A DNA stretch of 64,000 nt. Origin: HR10 sp964615335 (lineage in GTDB: Bacteria; Acidobacteriota; Blastocatellia; HR10). The notes beneath the pieces are model-generated. The model saw only the letters and a program-made list of their open reading frames with translations, did not search any database and had not been told where the DNA came from. The DNA is taken from the NCBI GenBank assembly GCA_964615335.1, contig CAZTMT010000004.1, positions 161,493 through 225,492 of the forward strand, written 5' to 3'. Of this stretch, positions 1 to 8,751 are shown piece by piece. The position numbers and the translations under genes are program-made. How positions within the stretch are numbered: the first letter of the stretch is position 1; each line of letters starts with the position of its first letter.

Positions 1-429
1 CGGCTCGATGCTCTGCAGGCAGCGATCCTGCGCGCCAAACTGCGATATCTGGATCGGTGGAATGAGAGGCGGCGAGAGCTGGCGGCCCTTTACCGGCTCG
101 CGCTCTCGGACGTGGAGGAAATCGTGCTTCCCGAGGAGATGCCGTACGCGCGGCACGTCTATCACCGGTATGTCGTGCGCGTTCCCGATCGCGATCGCGT
201 TCGTCGCGCTTTGAGCGAGCAGGGGATTGAGACGGCCGCGCCCTACTCTGTGCCGCTGCATTTGCAGCCGGCGTATCGTCATCTCGGATACAGGGTGGGC
301 GATTTCCCCGTGGCCGAAGCGTGCGCGCGGACCGTCCTCTCGCTGCCCCTCTATCCCGAATTGCGAGAGAAAGACATCCGCCGGATCGCGCGGGCGCTTC
401 GCGCGGCGCTGCGCCCTCACTCCCGGTGA
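1..429 (+). CDS. DegT/DnrJ/EryC1/StrS-family PLP aminotransferase, C-terminal part
   Basis: The reading frame is open from the first base of the window to a TGA at 427-429, so only the last 142 codons are present. The segment RLDALQAAILRAKL followed by a WNERRRELAALY stretch is the characteristic helix of sugar aminotransferases of this family. The later HLQPAY and LPLYPEL motifs also match the family C-terminus. These enzymes transfer an amino group to keto-sugars bound to nucleotide diphosphates, usually for surface polysaccharide or lipid A-like modification. The PLP-binding lysine lies outside the window. The substrate cannot be judged from this fragment. It ends 9 bp before the convergent amidase gene. 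Confidence 0.85.
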   Translation, partial: RLDALQAAILRAKLRYLDRWNERRRELAALYRLALSDVEEIVLPEEMPYARHVYHRYVVRVPDRDRVRRALSEQGIETAAPYSVPLHLQPAYRHLGYRVGDFPVAEACARTVLSLPLYPELREKDIRRIARALRAALRPHSR

Positions 430-438
430 GCAGACCGC

Positions 439-1434
439 TCAGCGCGGGAGATATTTCTTGGGGAACTTTGCGACGACCGTGTAATGCGGATCCACGACGT
501 TGGCCACGCGCAGGACGGCCACCTGCGAGACGACTTGCAGAGCCTCCCACTTCTCGAAGCCGTAATCTTCGACGAGCCACCGGATGAGTTCCACGCACGC
601 GATGCGCAGCGCATCAATGAGCGGGCGCACGCTTCCGGCCACCATGATGTAGTCCTGATCCTCCAGGCGCGGCCAGCCGATCTTCTTCCCTTTGATGAGA
701 TCGAACTGGAAGGTGACCTCCATCGTCGTCTCCAATCCCGATCCGCAGATCTCGCCATCCCCCTGCAGGGCATGTCCGTCGCCGAAGTAAAAGAGCGCGC
801 CTTCGTGGAAGATCGGCAGGTAGACGGTCGCTCCCTCGCGCACGTCCGAGGCATCCATATTGCCGCCGAAATTCCCCGGCCACAGCCCGTCGAAGGACTC
901 TTCGCCCGGGGGCGCGACGGCCACGCGTCCGAGCATCGGAGAGAGCGGAACTTCGATCCGGCGCAGGCGACTGCCCGGCAGCTCAAGCGTCCCTGTCATC
1001 CGCTGCCGATCGAGCTTCCAGACGAACCGCCGGGCGGGGATCGGATCGGTGAGCATGGGCGTCCATCGGTCGGCCGCCAGCACGCCGAAAGTCGGATTGT
1101 GCGTCGAGATGGCGATGTCGCGATTGGGCCTGAGGCGCAGGATCTTCACGACGAGCGTATCCTCGGGCGTCGCCCCTTCGATGTAGAAGGGACCGACTTC
1201 ACCCGGCCATTTGCCTCCGGGACGTTCGTACCATTCGCCCCAGAGCGTCTCAGTCTCCACGATGTCACCCGGACGGATGCGCAAGACCGGCTCGCGCCGG
1301 GCAAACGTCGGATAGCCGTGCGTCGGCTTGAACCGATGGATCTCCGCCCGCACGGGGGATTCCGTGGCTATCCACAATCCAAGGGCTACCCCAAGACCTA
1401 TTCCGGCATGCGAGAGTCTTTTTGACCACCGCAT
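439..1434 (-). CDS. Acetamidase/formamidase family protein, exported
   Basis: 331 residues. The body (THGYPTFARREPVLRIRPGD near the N-terminus, the ISTHNP motif, the later DGHALQGDGEICGSG segment) is the FmdA/AmdA amidase fold, whose members hydrolyse formamide or acetamide to ammonia and a carboxylate. The first 30 or so residues form a basic start, a hydrophobic core and a VRA cleavage-like site, so export to the periplasm is predicted. Many family members are cytosolic. The start at 1434 is chosen because an AAGGAGG-like site lies just upstream; an upstream ATG at 1452 is possible. It is divergent from a purine permease, which would suit nitrogen scavenging. The exact substrate is unknown. 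Confidence 0.85.
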   Translation of the reverse strand: MRWSKRLSHAGIGLGVALGLWIATESPVRAEIHRFKPTHGYPTFARREPVLRIRPGDIVETETLWGEWYERPGGKWPGEVGPFYIEGATPEDTLVVKILRLRPNRDIAISTHNPTFGVLAADRWTPMLTDPIPARRFVWKLDRQRMTGTLELPGSRLRRIEVPLSPMLGRVAVAPPGEESFDGLWPGNFGGNMDASDVREGATVYLPIFHEGALFYFGDGHALQGDGEICGSGLETTMEVTFQFDLIKGKKIGWPRLEDQDYIMVAGSVRPLIDALRIACVELIRWLVEDYGFEKWEALQVVSQVAVLRVANVVDPHYTVVAKFPKKYLPR

Positions 1435-1538
1435 CTCATCCCCCTCCTTCATTGAAAATCTCTCCTGACGCCCTGTACTATACCTGTTTTGCTGGGGTCG
1501 AGCGAGAGAGATCTGGGGATGAGAGAAGGGAGACCGAT

Positions 1539-2891
1539 ATGGGCGCTCATCTGATCACGGAGCGAGGGATCGCCTTTTTGGAGCGACGCTTTCATCTGGC
1601 GGAACAGGGGACGACGGTGCGAACCGAAGTGGTGGCCGGTGTGACGACCTTCTTGACCATGGCCTATATTGTCTTCGTCCAGCCGGCCGTGCTGAGCGCC
1701 GCGGGCATGGATTTCGGCGCCGTGCTCGTCGCCACGTGTCTCTCCAGTGCTCTGGCTACGCTTCTGATGGCTTTTCTGGCCAACTATCCGATCGCCGTCG
1801 CTCCGGCCATGGGGCATAATTTCTTCTTCGTCTACACGGTCGTGCTGGGCAGGCATGTGCCGTGGCAGGTCGCGCTGGGGGCGGTCGCGTTAGCGGGTTT
1901 TGTCTTCATCCTCACTGCAGGGATTGGATTGCGCGAGCGGCTCATCACGGCGATTCCCGATTCGCTCAAGCGGGCTATCGCCGCCGGCATCGGATTGCTC
2001 ATCGCCCGAGTCGGTCTGCAGTGGGCGGGGGTGATCACGGCGTCGCCGGATACGCTTGTGACTCTCGGCGATGTGAAAGCACGGCCCGTTCTGCTCGCCC
2101 TCTTCGGGCTCGTCCTGATGGCGATTCTCTTCGTCCGCCGCGTCCGGGGAGCCGTGCTCTGGGGCATTTTGCTGACGACGCTCATCGGGCTCTTTTTCGG
2201 ATTGGTCACCTATCACGGGATCCTCGGTCGTCCCCCGTCGCTTCGGCCGACGTTCCTTCAGCTCGACGTGAAGGGAGCGTTTCGACCGCAGATGCTGGAA
2301 GTGATCTTCGTCTTCTTCTTCCTGGCGCTCTTCGATTCGGTGGGAACGCTGGTCGGAATCGCGGGGCAGGCGGGGTTGTTGCGAAACGGCCATCTCCCCC
2401 GCGCGCGCGAAGCGCTTCTGGCGGACGCTCTGGGCACAGTCGGCGGAGCCCTTCTGGGCACATCCACAGTCACCGCCTATATTGAGAGCGCGACAGGCGT
2501 GGCCAGCGGAGGACGAACAGGATTGGCGAATCTCGTTACAGCCGCCCTGTTTTTGCTCTCGCTTTTGTTCTACCCTCTGGTTCGGATGATCGGTGGGGGA
2601 TATGCGACGCCTCAGGGGACGACGCTCTATCCGGTCGTCGCGCCAGCTCTTATTCTGGTCGGCACGATGATGATGAAAGAAGCTTCCCGCATCCCTTGGG
2701 GGGAGATGACGGAAGCGATTCCGGCGTTCCTCACTCTGATCCTGATGCCTCTTTCGTTGAGCATCACGGATGGAATCGCTTTCGGCTTCATCTCGTATGC
2801 GCTCTTGAAGCTCGCGGTTGGGCGCGGGCGCGACGTGCATTGGCTCGTCTATCTTTTTGCGGGTCTCTTCGTGGTGCGGTATCTGTTCTGA
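1539..2891 (+). CDS. NCS2-family purine (guanine/hypoxanthine-type) permease
   Basis: 450 residues, the usual length for AzgA/PbuG-like NCS2 transporters. Family signatures are visible: VTTFLTMAYIVFVQPAVL in the first membrane segment, NYPIAVAPAMGHN, FFFLALFDSVGTLVGI, and TSTVTAYIESATGVASGGRTG. The protein should sit in the inner membrane with about 12-14 helices and import purine bases by proton symport. The start at 1539 follows a GAGAGAAGGGAG ribosome-binding site; the frame is open further upstream, but that part has no family similarity. The gene is divergent from the exported amidase and convergent with hemC, with 19 bp between stop codons. Which base is carried is not resolvable by eye. 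Confidence 0.9.
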   Translation: MGAHLITERGIAFLERRFHLAEQGTTVRTEVVAGVTTFLTMAYIVFVQPAVLSAAGMDFGAVLVATCLSSALATLLMAFLANYPIAVAPAMGHNFFFVYTVVLGRHVPWQVALGAVALAGFVFILTAGIGLRERLITAIPDSLKRAIAAGIGLLIARVGLQWAGVITASPDTLVTLGDVKARPVLLALFGLVLMAILFVRRVRGAVLWGILLTTLIGLFFGLVTYHGILGRPPSLRPTFLQLDVKGAFRPQMLEVIFVFFFLALFDSVGTLVGIAGQAGLLRNGHLPRAREALLADALGTVGGALLGTSTVTAYIESATGVASGGRTGLANLVTAALFLLSLLFYPLVRMIGGGYATPQGTTLYPVVAPALILVGTMMMKEASRIPWGEMTEAIPAFLTLILMPLSLSITDGIAFGFISYALLKLAVGRGRDVHWLVYLFAGLFVVRYLF

Positions 2892-2910
2892 GGGGAAATG
2901 AGACCTCCGC

Positions 2911-3849
2911 TCAGGTCTCCAGCAACGCGAGCGCGCCCTGGGCGATGAGGTGCTCAGCGAGTCGGCGTCCCAGGGCGGCGGCTTCCGTGAGTGGCCCCGT
3001 GAGCTGCGCTTTCAAAAGGCGCGTCCCGTTGGGACTTGCGATCAATCCGCGGAGAAGAAGCTGAGGTTCGGCATCCGCGTCCTGGGGGAGCACCTCAGCA
3101 TATGCGGCGATCGGGACGTGGCAGCTTCCGCCGAGCCGTTGCAGGAATGCGCGCTCCGCCGTAATGCAGAGCCGCGTCATCGGGTGATCCAGGGGCGCCA
3201 CCTGCGCGTTCACCCACTCATCCTCAACGCGCGTCTCGATGGCGAGGGCTCCCTGGCCGATAGCCGGGAGCATCACATCCGGGGAGATGCGCTCGGCGAT
3301 CCGGTCTTCCAGACCGAGACGCTGAAGCCCTGCGGCCGCCAGGATGATCGCATCGTACTGGCCCTGGTCGAGTTTGCGCAAGCGGGTGTCCACATTTCCA
3401 CGCAGAGGGAGAATCTGAAGATCGGGGCGTCGCGCGCGAAGCTGCACCAGGCGCCGCAGGCTGCTTGTCCCCACGACGGCCCCTTCGGGGAGAGTGAGCA
3501 CAGTCCCGTGGCCCATCCGTGTGCAGAGCGCATCGCGCGGATCTTCCCGAGGCAAGACGGCCGCCAGATGCAGCCCTTCGGGGATCTCCGCCGTCATGTC
3601 TTTCAAACTGTGGACGGCCAGATCAATCTCTCGAGCCAGCAGGGCTTCCTCCAGCTCCTTGATGAACAGACCCTTGCCCCCGAAGGCCGTGAGAGACCGA
3701 TCCACGATGCGATCTCCCGTAGTCTTGATGATCTTCAGTGAGAACGAGAGATCAGGATATCGCGCGGCCAGTGCCGCACGCACGATCTCGGCCTGGCGAA
3801 GGGCCAGCGGACTTCCACGCGATCCGATGATCACATGCGTGCGTCTCAT
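2911..3849 (-). CDS. hemC: Hydroxymethylbilane synthase (porphobilinogen deaminase)
   Basis: 312 residues. It polymerises four porphobilinogen units into hydroxymethylbilane in tetrapyrrole synthesis. The N-terminal IGSRGSPLALRQAEIV motif, the VHSLKDM segment with its conserved lysine and aspartate, the GTSSLRR motif and the C-terminal GGSCHVPIAAYAE loop with the dipyrromethane-binding cysteine are all present, so the enzyme looks complete. The ATG at 3849 overlaps the hemA stop as ATGA, indicating translational coupling. No hemD follows; the next gene downstream is the convergent permease. Confidence 0.97.
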   Translation of the reverse strand: MRRTHVIIGSRGSPLALRQAEIVRAALAARYPDLSFSLKIIKTTGDRIVDRSLTAFGGKGLFIKELEEALLAREIDLAVHSLKDMTAEIPEGLHLAAVLPREDPRDALCTRMGHGTVLTLPEGAVVGTSSLRRLVQLRARRPDLQILPLRGNVDTRLRKLDQGQYDAIILAAAGLQRLGLEDRIAERISPDVMLPAIGQGALAIETRVEDEWVNAQVAPLDHPMTRLCITAERAFLQRLGGSCHVPIAAYAEVLPQDADAEPQLLLRGLIASPNGTRLLKAQLTGPLTEAAALGRRLAEHLIAQGALALLET

Positions 3850-5156
3850 CGGGGCTTCCGGGGGGCGTCCTCCGGTGAGGAAGGGGGCTCGAAGAAGTCG
3901 CTCCAGAGCTGCAGAAGATTCACCTCTTCCGACCATCGCGTCCCTTCGCGGGCCGCGCGATGCAAGTGCGCCACGGCCGGATGGGCGAATTTGTTGATGA
4001 TGCCGTCCAGCAGATGTCGCAGAGCGTGCTCCTGTTCCGGAGTGAGCGATCCGAGATAACGGCGGTGGCGCTCCAGTTCCCCATAAGCGATCTCCTGCAG
4101 GCGGCGGCGAAAGGCAGCGATCAGGGGTCCGACCTCCAGGTCCCGGAGGGACTTCAGGAACTCTTCCACAGCGTGATCCACGAGAACCTCAGCGCGCGCC
4201 GCTTCGGCCCGACGCCGCTCTCGATGGGCGTGCGCGATCTGATCCAAATCGTCAATGTCATAGAGGAACACGTTTTCCAGCTCTCCGATGCTCGGCTCGA
4301 TCGTGCGCGGGACCGAGATGTCAATGAGGAAAAGGGGGCGGTTGCGACGGGCCGAGAGGGCCGTCAGGATATGCTCTCTTCGGAGAATCCATTCGGCGCC
4401 TCCGGCCGAGCTGATGACAATATCGGCGCGCGCCAGATTCGTCGCCAGCGCTTCCAGGGGAAGCACTTCCGCCGAGAAGTGAGCAGCCAGATGCTCGGCG
4501 CGCTCCCGCGTGCGGTTGCAGATGAGCACATGCCGGACGCCCGATGAAACCAGATGGCGAACAGCCAGCTCGGCCATCTTGCCCGCTCCGATCAGCAGGA
4601 CTGTCTTCCCGGTGAGGTCCTCGAAGATCTTCCGGGCCAGTTCGACGGCGACGGAACTGACTGAGACCGGAGCCGTCCCGATCGCCGTCTCCGTGCGCAC
4701 GCGCTTGGCCACCGAGAAGGCGCGCGGCAGGAGAAGATGCAGAATCTTGCCCACGGTGCCGGCTTCCACAGCTCGCGCGTAGGCCTGCTTCACCTGCCCG
4801 AAGATCTGCGGCTCCCCGAGGACCATCGAATCCAGACCGGCCGTGACGCGGAAAAGATGCCGAACGGCTTCGCGATCCACGTGCCGATAAAAAGCCGTTT
4901 CGTATTCGGCCCGCGAGAGGCCGCGGTGCGCTTCCAGGAAAGCACAGATACGTTCCAGAGCGGCGCGCTCCGAGGTCGGAGCGATCGCCAGAAGCTCCAC
5001 GCGGTTACATGTGGAGAGAATGAGTCCCTCGGTGATCGTCGTTCCGTCCACAAGCTGTCGGAGCGCTTCAGGAATCTCCGCGTCGGCGAAGGCCAAGCGC
5101 TCGCGCACCTCCAGAGGTGCCGTCCGGTGGTTCACTCCGACAAGGAGGATTTTCAT
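3846..5156 (-). CDS. hemA: Glutamyl-tRNA reductase
   Basis: 436 residues. It reduces glutamyl-tRNA(Glu) to glutamate-1-semialdehyde, the first committed step of the C5 haem pathway. Seen are the N-terminal VGVNHRTAPLEVRE motif, the active-site cysteine in STCNRVELLA, the SMVLGEPQIFGQVK motif, the NADPH-binding GAGKMAELAVRHL and the C-terminal dimerisation helices. The start at 5156 is preceded by AAGGAG and overlaps the upstream gene stop as ATGA. The open frame continues upstream to 6050, but only as a shadow of ccsA. Order ccsA/hemX-hemA-hemC resembles the start of the Bacillus hemAXCDBL operon with the first two genes swapped. Confidence 0.97.
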   Translation of the reverse strand: MKILLVGVNHRTAPLEVRERLAFADAEIPEALRQLVDGTTITEGLILSTCNRVELLAIAPTSERAALERICAFLEAHRGLSRAEYETAFYRHVDREAVRHLFRVTAGLDSMVLGEPQIFGQVKQAYARAVEAGTVGKILHLLLPRAFSVAKRVRTETAIGTAPVSVSSVAVELARKIFEDLTGKTVLLIGAGKMAELAVRHLVSSGVRHVLICNRTRERAEHLAAHFSAEVLPLEALATNLARADIVISSAGGAEWILRREHILTALSARRNRPLFLIDISVPRTIEPSIGELENVFLYDIDDLDQIAHAHRERRRAEAARAEVLVDHAVEEFLKSLRDLEVGPLIAAFRRRLQEIAYGELERHRRYLGSLTPEQEHALRHLLDGIINKFAHPAVAHLHRAAREGTRWSEEVNLLQLWSDFFEPPSSPEDAPRKPR

Positions 5157-5971
5157 AAGATGTGCCCGAAGAGGCGAGCGGTTACAAACGTGGCAGCCGT
5201 CGCCAGAAATCCCGCGATGAGAAGCATCGCCGCTCGACGTCCCCGCCACCCCGCCGTCAGCCGGTAATGGACGATGACCAGATAGAAAAGCCAGGTGATC
5301 AGGGCCAGGACGATGATGGGATCCCCACGCCAGAAGACCGAATCGCTGCGGTGCATCAGGATGATCCCCATGCCGATTCCGAGCGTGAGCGCGAGGAAGC
5401 CGAACAGAAGCGACCGATGGCCGATCGCCTCGCAGGTAGAAAGCGAGGGGAAATAGCGATAGATGATTCCAAAACGCTTGCGTTTCAGCTCCCGCTCCTG
5501 CAGCAGATACATCAAAGAGGCGAGGAACGCCAGCAGAAATCCCGCGTAGGCGAGCATCATGAAGGCGATGTGCAGCGGGAGCGCCGGCATGCGTAAAAGC
5601 TCCTCCAGCTCTTCGGGCAGCAGCCGGAACCCTCGGGAGACCAGGGCGACGCCAATAAACAGCAAGACGATCGGGAAGACGAAAAGCCCGAGGACCTCTC
5701 GGCCCGTCCTCTGAATGGCCAAATAATACACAGCGATGGCCCAGGCGAGAGAGGCGAAGACCTCCTGCGTGCTGATGATCGGCACATGGCCGAAGCGCAT
5801 CGCCGTATGGATCAGCCAGATCGTATGCGCTCCCACTCCCGCCCCCAAGAAGATCAGCGAGAGCTTCCTCCAGGAGTGCCCCCCTCCCATCCAGAAGCCC
5901 GCGGTCACATGTAGCAGGGCGAGCCCGTAGGCGGCCGCTGCCCCCAGAAGGAGCATATCTTCTCGATTCAT
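5153..5971 (-). CDS. CcsA/HemX-type cytochrome c assembly membrane protein
   Basis: 272 residues with about eight hydrophobic helices. The central region (STQEVFASLAWA, ALPLHIAFMMLAYAGFL, and a late WRGDPIIVLALITWLFY) matches the CcsA/ResC/HemX core, which in relatives handles haem during cytochrome c maturation or tunes glutamyl-tRNA reductase levels. Being first in an operon with hemA and hemC favours a HemX-like role, but a cytochrome c synthase subunit is equally compatible. The ATG at 5971 is preferred because a promoter (5987-6016) sits directly upstream. No ribosome-binding site is visible, so the mRNA is probably nearly leaderless. Confidence 0.85.
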   Translation of the reverse strand: MNREDMLLLGAAAAYGLALLHVTAGFWMGGGHSWRKLSLIFLGAGVGAHTIWLIHTAMRFGHVPIISTQEVFASLAWAIAVYYLAIQRTGREVLGLFVFPIVLLFIGVALVSRGFRLLPEELEELLRMPALPLHIAFMMLAYAGFLLAFLASLMYLLQERELKRKRFGIIYRYFPSLSTCEAIGHRSLLFGFLALTLGIGMGIILMHRSDSVFWRGDPIIVLALITWLFYLVIVHYRLTAGWRGRRAAMLLIAGFLATAATFVTARLFGHIL

Positions 5972-5986
5972 AGGTGCGAGGGGAAA

Positions 5987-6016
5987 ATTGTAGATTCTCC
6001 GCAGAGCGCGGGTCAA
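5987..6016 (-). promoter_or_regulatory. Promoter of the ccsA/hemX-hemA-hemC operon
   Basis: On the minus strand TTGACC (6011-6016), an 18-nt spacer and TACAAT (5987-5992) form a near-consensus sigma70 promoter. The -10 box ends 15 nt before the ATG at 5971, leaving room for a leader of only about 8-9 nt and no Shine-Dalgarno site. Confidence 0.7.
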
Positions 6017-6141
6017 TCACCGGCGCGCGCCTTGCCTTTCGATCTCGCACACGAGCGCGTGCGCGCGGGTTCTCCGCCGACTTTCAATTTCGCCAGAGCG
6101 CCGCTCTTGTGTAAGCTTATGCTTTCATCGGGAGCGCTGGG

Positions 6142-6197
6142 TGGGAGTCCTCGGAAGTCTCCCGATTCGGCAGAGGGCCTCACCCGGCGGACTCCCA
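6142..6197 (+). promoter_or_regulatory. Inverted repeat in the leader of the Lon-like gene
   Basis: TGGGAGTCC at 6142-6150 and GGACTCCCA at 6189-6197 are perfect 9-nt inverted arms separated by 38 nt, ending 49 nt before the start codon at 6247. In RNA the stem would extend by a G-U and a G-C pair. It could be a structured 5' leader or an operator; no T-run follows, so it is not a simple terminator. The rest of the 6017-6246 intergenic region shows no gene. Confidence 0.4.
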
Positions 6198-6246
6198 TCG
6201 GGGATCCCTGAGCGGGGCCCCCGGAGAAGAAGAGGAGGAGAAAAAT

Positions 6247-8727
6247 ATGGTCTGCAGACATCTCTCGGCCGAAGAAGTGTATCGCGCTTGCGATCCCAGT
6301 GCCTTCGATTTCGAGACGACCGAGCATCTCCCCCCTCCCGAAGGATTCATCGGGCAGAAGCGGGCGGTTTCGGCGATCCGGTTCGGTCTGCGGATGAAGA
6401 GTCACGGATATAACCTTTTTCTCACGGGACCTCCGGGGACGGGGCGGACGAGCCTGATTCGCGCCATGCTGGAGGAGATCGCGCGGGATCGGCCCGTGCC
6501 CGGAGACATCTGTCTCGTGCAGAATTTCCGCGATCCCGATCGGCCGCGCGCCCTCTATCTGCCGGCGGGTATGGGGCGTCAGCTCCGACGCGATATGGAG
6601 GGGCTGGTCGAACATCTCAAGCGGGAGATCCCCCGAGCGCTGGAGAGCAAAGAGTATCAGGAACAGCAGACCGGGATCATGCGTCAGTATCAGCGCCAAA
6701 GCGCCGCGCTGTTTGAGGAGCTGGAGCGGCAGGCCAGTCGCGAGGGCATTCAGATCCGGGTCACGCCGGCAGGTATCATGACCGTGCTCGTGCACAACGG
6801 CAAGCCCCTCACCGAGGAGGAGTACGAAGCGCTCGATGAGCAGACCAAGGAGCAAGTGCGCCGGAAGATGGAGCAATTCAACGAGCAGGTCGCCGAATTG
6901 CTCGACCGCGTCCGGGCTCTGGAGCGCGAGGCGCGCCAGAAGGCGGATGAGCTGGAGCAGTGGACGTTGCTTTTTGTCGTCAAACGGCTCGTGGATAACC
7001 TTCGCCTGAAATACGCCAACTATCCGGAGGTCCTCGAGTATCTGGAGCAGGTTCAGGAGAACATCCTGCAGGAGCGCGAGAAGTTTCGCCCGCGACCTCA
7101 GGTCGCGCCTCCCGGGATCGCCCCGGACGAGCGCGCGGCCTTCCTCGAATACCAGGTGAACGTTCTGGTAGACAATTCCGGCACGCAGGGAGCGCCTATT
7201 GTCTTCGAGCCCAATCCCACCTACACGAACATGTTCGGAGCGATCGAACGCGAGGTGCGTCTGGGAGCCCTTGTGACGGATTTCACCAAGGTCAAGGCGG
7301 GTTCACTTCTGCGCGCCAATGGGGGATTTCTGGTCGTCGAGGCGCTGGATGTCTTGAAGTATCCCTTCGTGTGGGATTCCCTCAAACGCACCCTGGAGAC
7401 CGGAGAAGTGCGCATCGAGGATATCGCCACGCATTACGGACTGGTGAGCACGACGGGCATGCGTCCGGAGCCGATCCGGGTGGATGTGAAGGTCGCTCTC
7501 GTGGGCAGCCCTCTTCTGCATTATCTGCTCTACGCTTATGACGAAGACTTCCGAAAGCTCTTCAAGGTGAAGGCCGACTTCGACACGCAGATGGAGCGGA
7601 CGCCGGAAAATCTCGCCCAGTACGCCTACTTCCTCAAGTCCTGCTGCGATCGCGAGGGATTGCGGCATCTGGATCGAAGCGCCGTCGCGGCGATCATCGA
7701 GTACAGCTCGCGATTGGCCGGAGATCAAACGAAGCTCTCGACGCAGTTCGGGGAGATCTCCGATCTTGTGCGCGAAGCCCACTACTGGGCCGATCAGCAC
7801 GGGAGCCCCTACATCACGCGCGCGCACATCGAGCGGGCGATCGAGGAGAAGATCTTCCGCTCGAACCGTATCGAGGAGCGAATCCTGGAGATGATCGCCC
7901 GAGGCGATATTCTCGTGGACGTTCAGGGGGCTGTGGTTGGGCAGATCAACGGACTCGCCGTCATCCATCTGGGAGATTATGCTTTCGGGAAGCCCTCTCG
8001 CATCACGTGTCAGACGTTCATGGGGCGCGAGGGAGTCATCAACATCGAGCGACGCGCGCGCCTGAGTGGAAGCATCCACGATAAGGGCGTCTTCATCCTG
8101 AGCGGATATCTCGGAGCGCGCTACGCGCAGGACAAGCCGCTCAGCATCGCGGCGAGCCTCGGCTTCGAGCAGTCCTATGAGCTGGTGGAGGGCGATAGCG
8201 CGTCGGCCGCCGAACTGCTCGCTCTCTTGTCGAGCCTCTCGGGCGTTCCCCTGAAGCAGAACCTCGCCATCACGGGCTCGATCAATCAGAAGGGGCAGCT
8301 CCAGCCCATCGGCGGCGTCAACGAAAAGATCGAAGGCTTCTTTTACGTCTGCAAGGCGAAGGGCCTGACCGGCGATCAGGGCGTCGTCATCCCCCATCAA
8401 AACGTCAAGAATCTCATGCTCCGTCGGGAGGTCGTCGAGGCCATTCGCGATGGGAGATTCCATATCTACGCCGTCGAAACGGTGGACGAGGCTCTGGAAT
8501 TATTCACCGGCATGCCCGCGGGCGAGCGCGACGCGAGCGGACAGTTCCCCGAAGGGACGGTGAATCACCTGGTGGACAAGCGCCTGCGCGAGCTGGCTCG
8601 CGAGGCCAAAGCGCTTGAAGAGGAAGAGGAGAGCGAGGGGGCCGAAGGTGGAGGAGAAGCGCAGCGCTTCCCGAAGAAACGCGGCGCGACGCGCTCCCGA
8701 CGCGCGTCGGGCAGACGCCGACGGTGA
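6247..8727 (+). CDS. Lon-family protease with degenerate ATPase site (AAA_32/LonC-like)
   Basis: 826 residues: an N-terminal AAA-like domain interrupted by a long coiled-coil insertion (about residues 110-280), then a Lon-type proteolytic domain in the last 250 residues. The catalytic Ser-Lys dyad is intact: Ser651 in EGDSAS and Lys694 in GGVNEKIEGF. The nucleotide site is altered: the Walker A reads GPPGTGRTS with Arg67 in place of lysine, and the Walker B-like strand reads GGFLVVEA instead of ending in DE. The C-terminal 60 residues are a charged Arg/Glu-rich tail. The start has a strong GGAGGAG site. This architecture suits a protease or peptidase acting with little or no ATP hydrolysis, as described for LonC proteins. 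It is not the main housekeeping Lon. Confidence 0.88.
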   Translation: MVCRHLSAEEVYRACDPSAFDFETTEHLPPPEGFIGQKRAVSAIRFGLRMKSHGYNLFLTGPPGTGRTSLIRAMLEEIARDRPVPGDICLVQNFRDPDRPRALYLPAGMGRQLRRDMEGLVEHLKREIPRALESKEYQEQQTGIMRQYQRQSAALFEELERQASREGIQIRVTPAGIMTVLVHNGKPLTEEEYEALDEQTKEQVRRKMEQFNEQVAELLDRVRALEREARQKADELEQWTLLFVVKRLVDNLRLKYANYPEVLEYLEQVQENILQEREKFRPRPQVAPPGIAPDERAAFLEYQVNVLVDNSGTQGAPIVFEPNPTYTNMFGAIEREVRLGALVTDFTKVKAGSLLRANGGFLVVEALDVLKYPFVWDSLKRTLETGEVRIEDIATHYGLVSTTGMRPEPIRVDVKVALVGSPLLHYLLYAYDEDFRKLFKVKADFDTQMERTPENLAQYAYFLKSCCDREGLRHLDRSAVAAIIEYSSRLAGDQTKLSTQFGEISDLVREAHYWADQHGSPYITRAHIERAIEEKIFRSNRIEERILEMIARGDILVDVQGAVVGQINGLAVIHLGDYAFGKPSRITCQTFMGREGVINIERRARLSGSIHDKGVFILSGYLGARYAQDKPLSIAASLGFEQSYELVEGDSASAAELLALLSSLSGVPLKQNLAITGSINQKGQLQPIGGVNEKIEGFFYVCKAKGLTGDQGVVIPHQNVKNLMLRREVVEAIRDGRFHIYAVETVDEALELFTGMPAGERDASGQFPEGTVNHLVDKRLRELAREAKALEEEEESEGAEGGGEAQRFPKKRGATRSRRASGRRRR

Positions 8728-8751
8728 GACCTCTGAAGGGAGAGCGGCGCC

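Noticed and set aside
5157..6050. N-terminal extension of hemA
   Set aside because: The frame is open but lies over ccsA/hemX; family similarity starts exactly at the ATG at 5156 with a ribosome-binding site.
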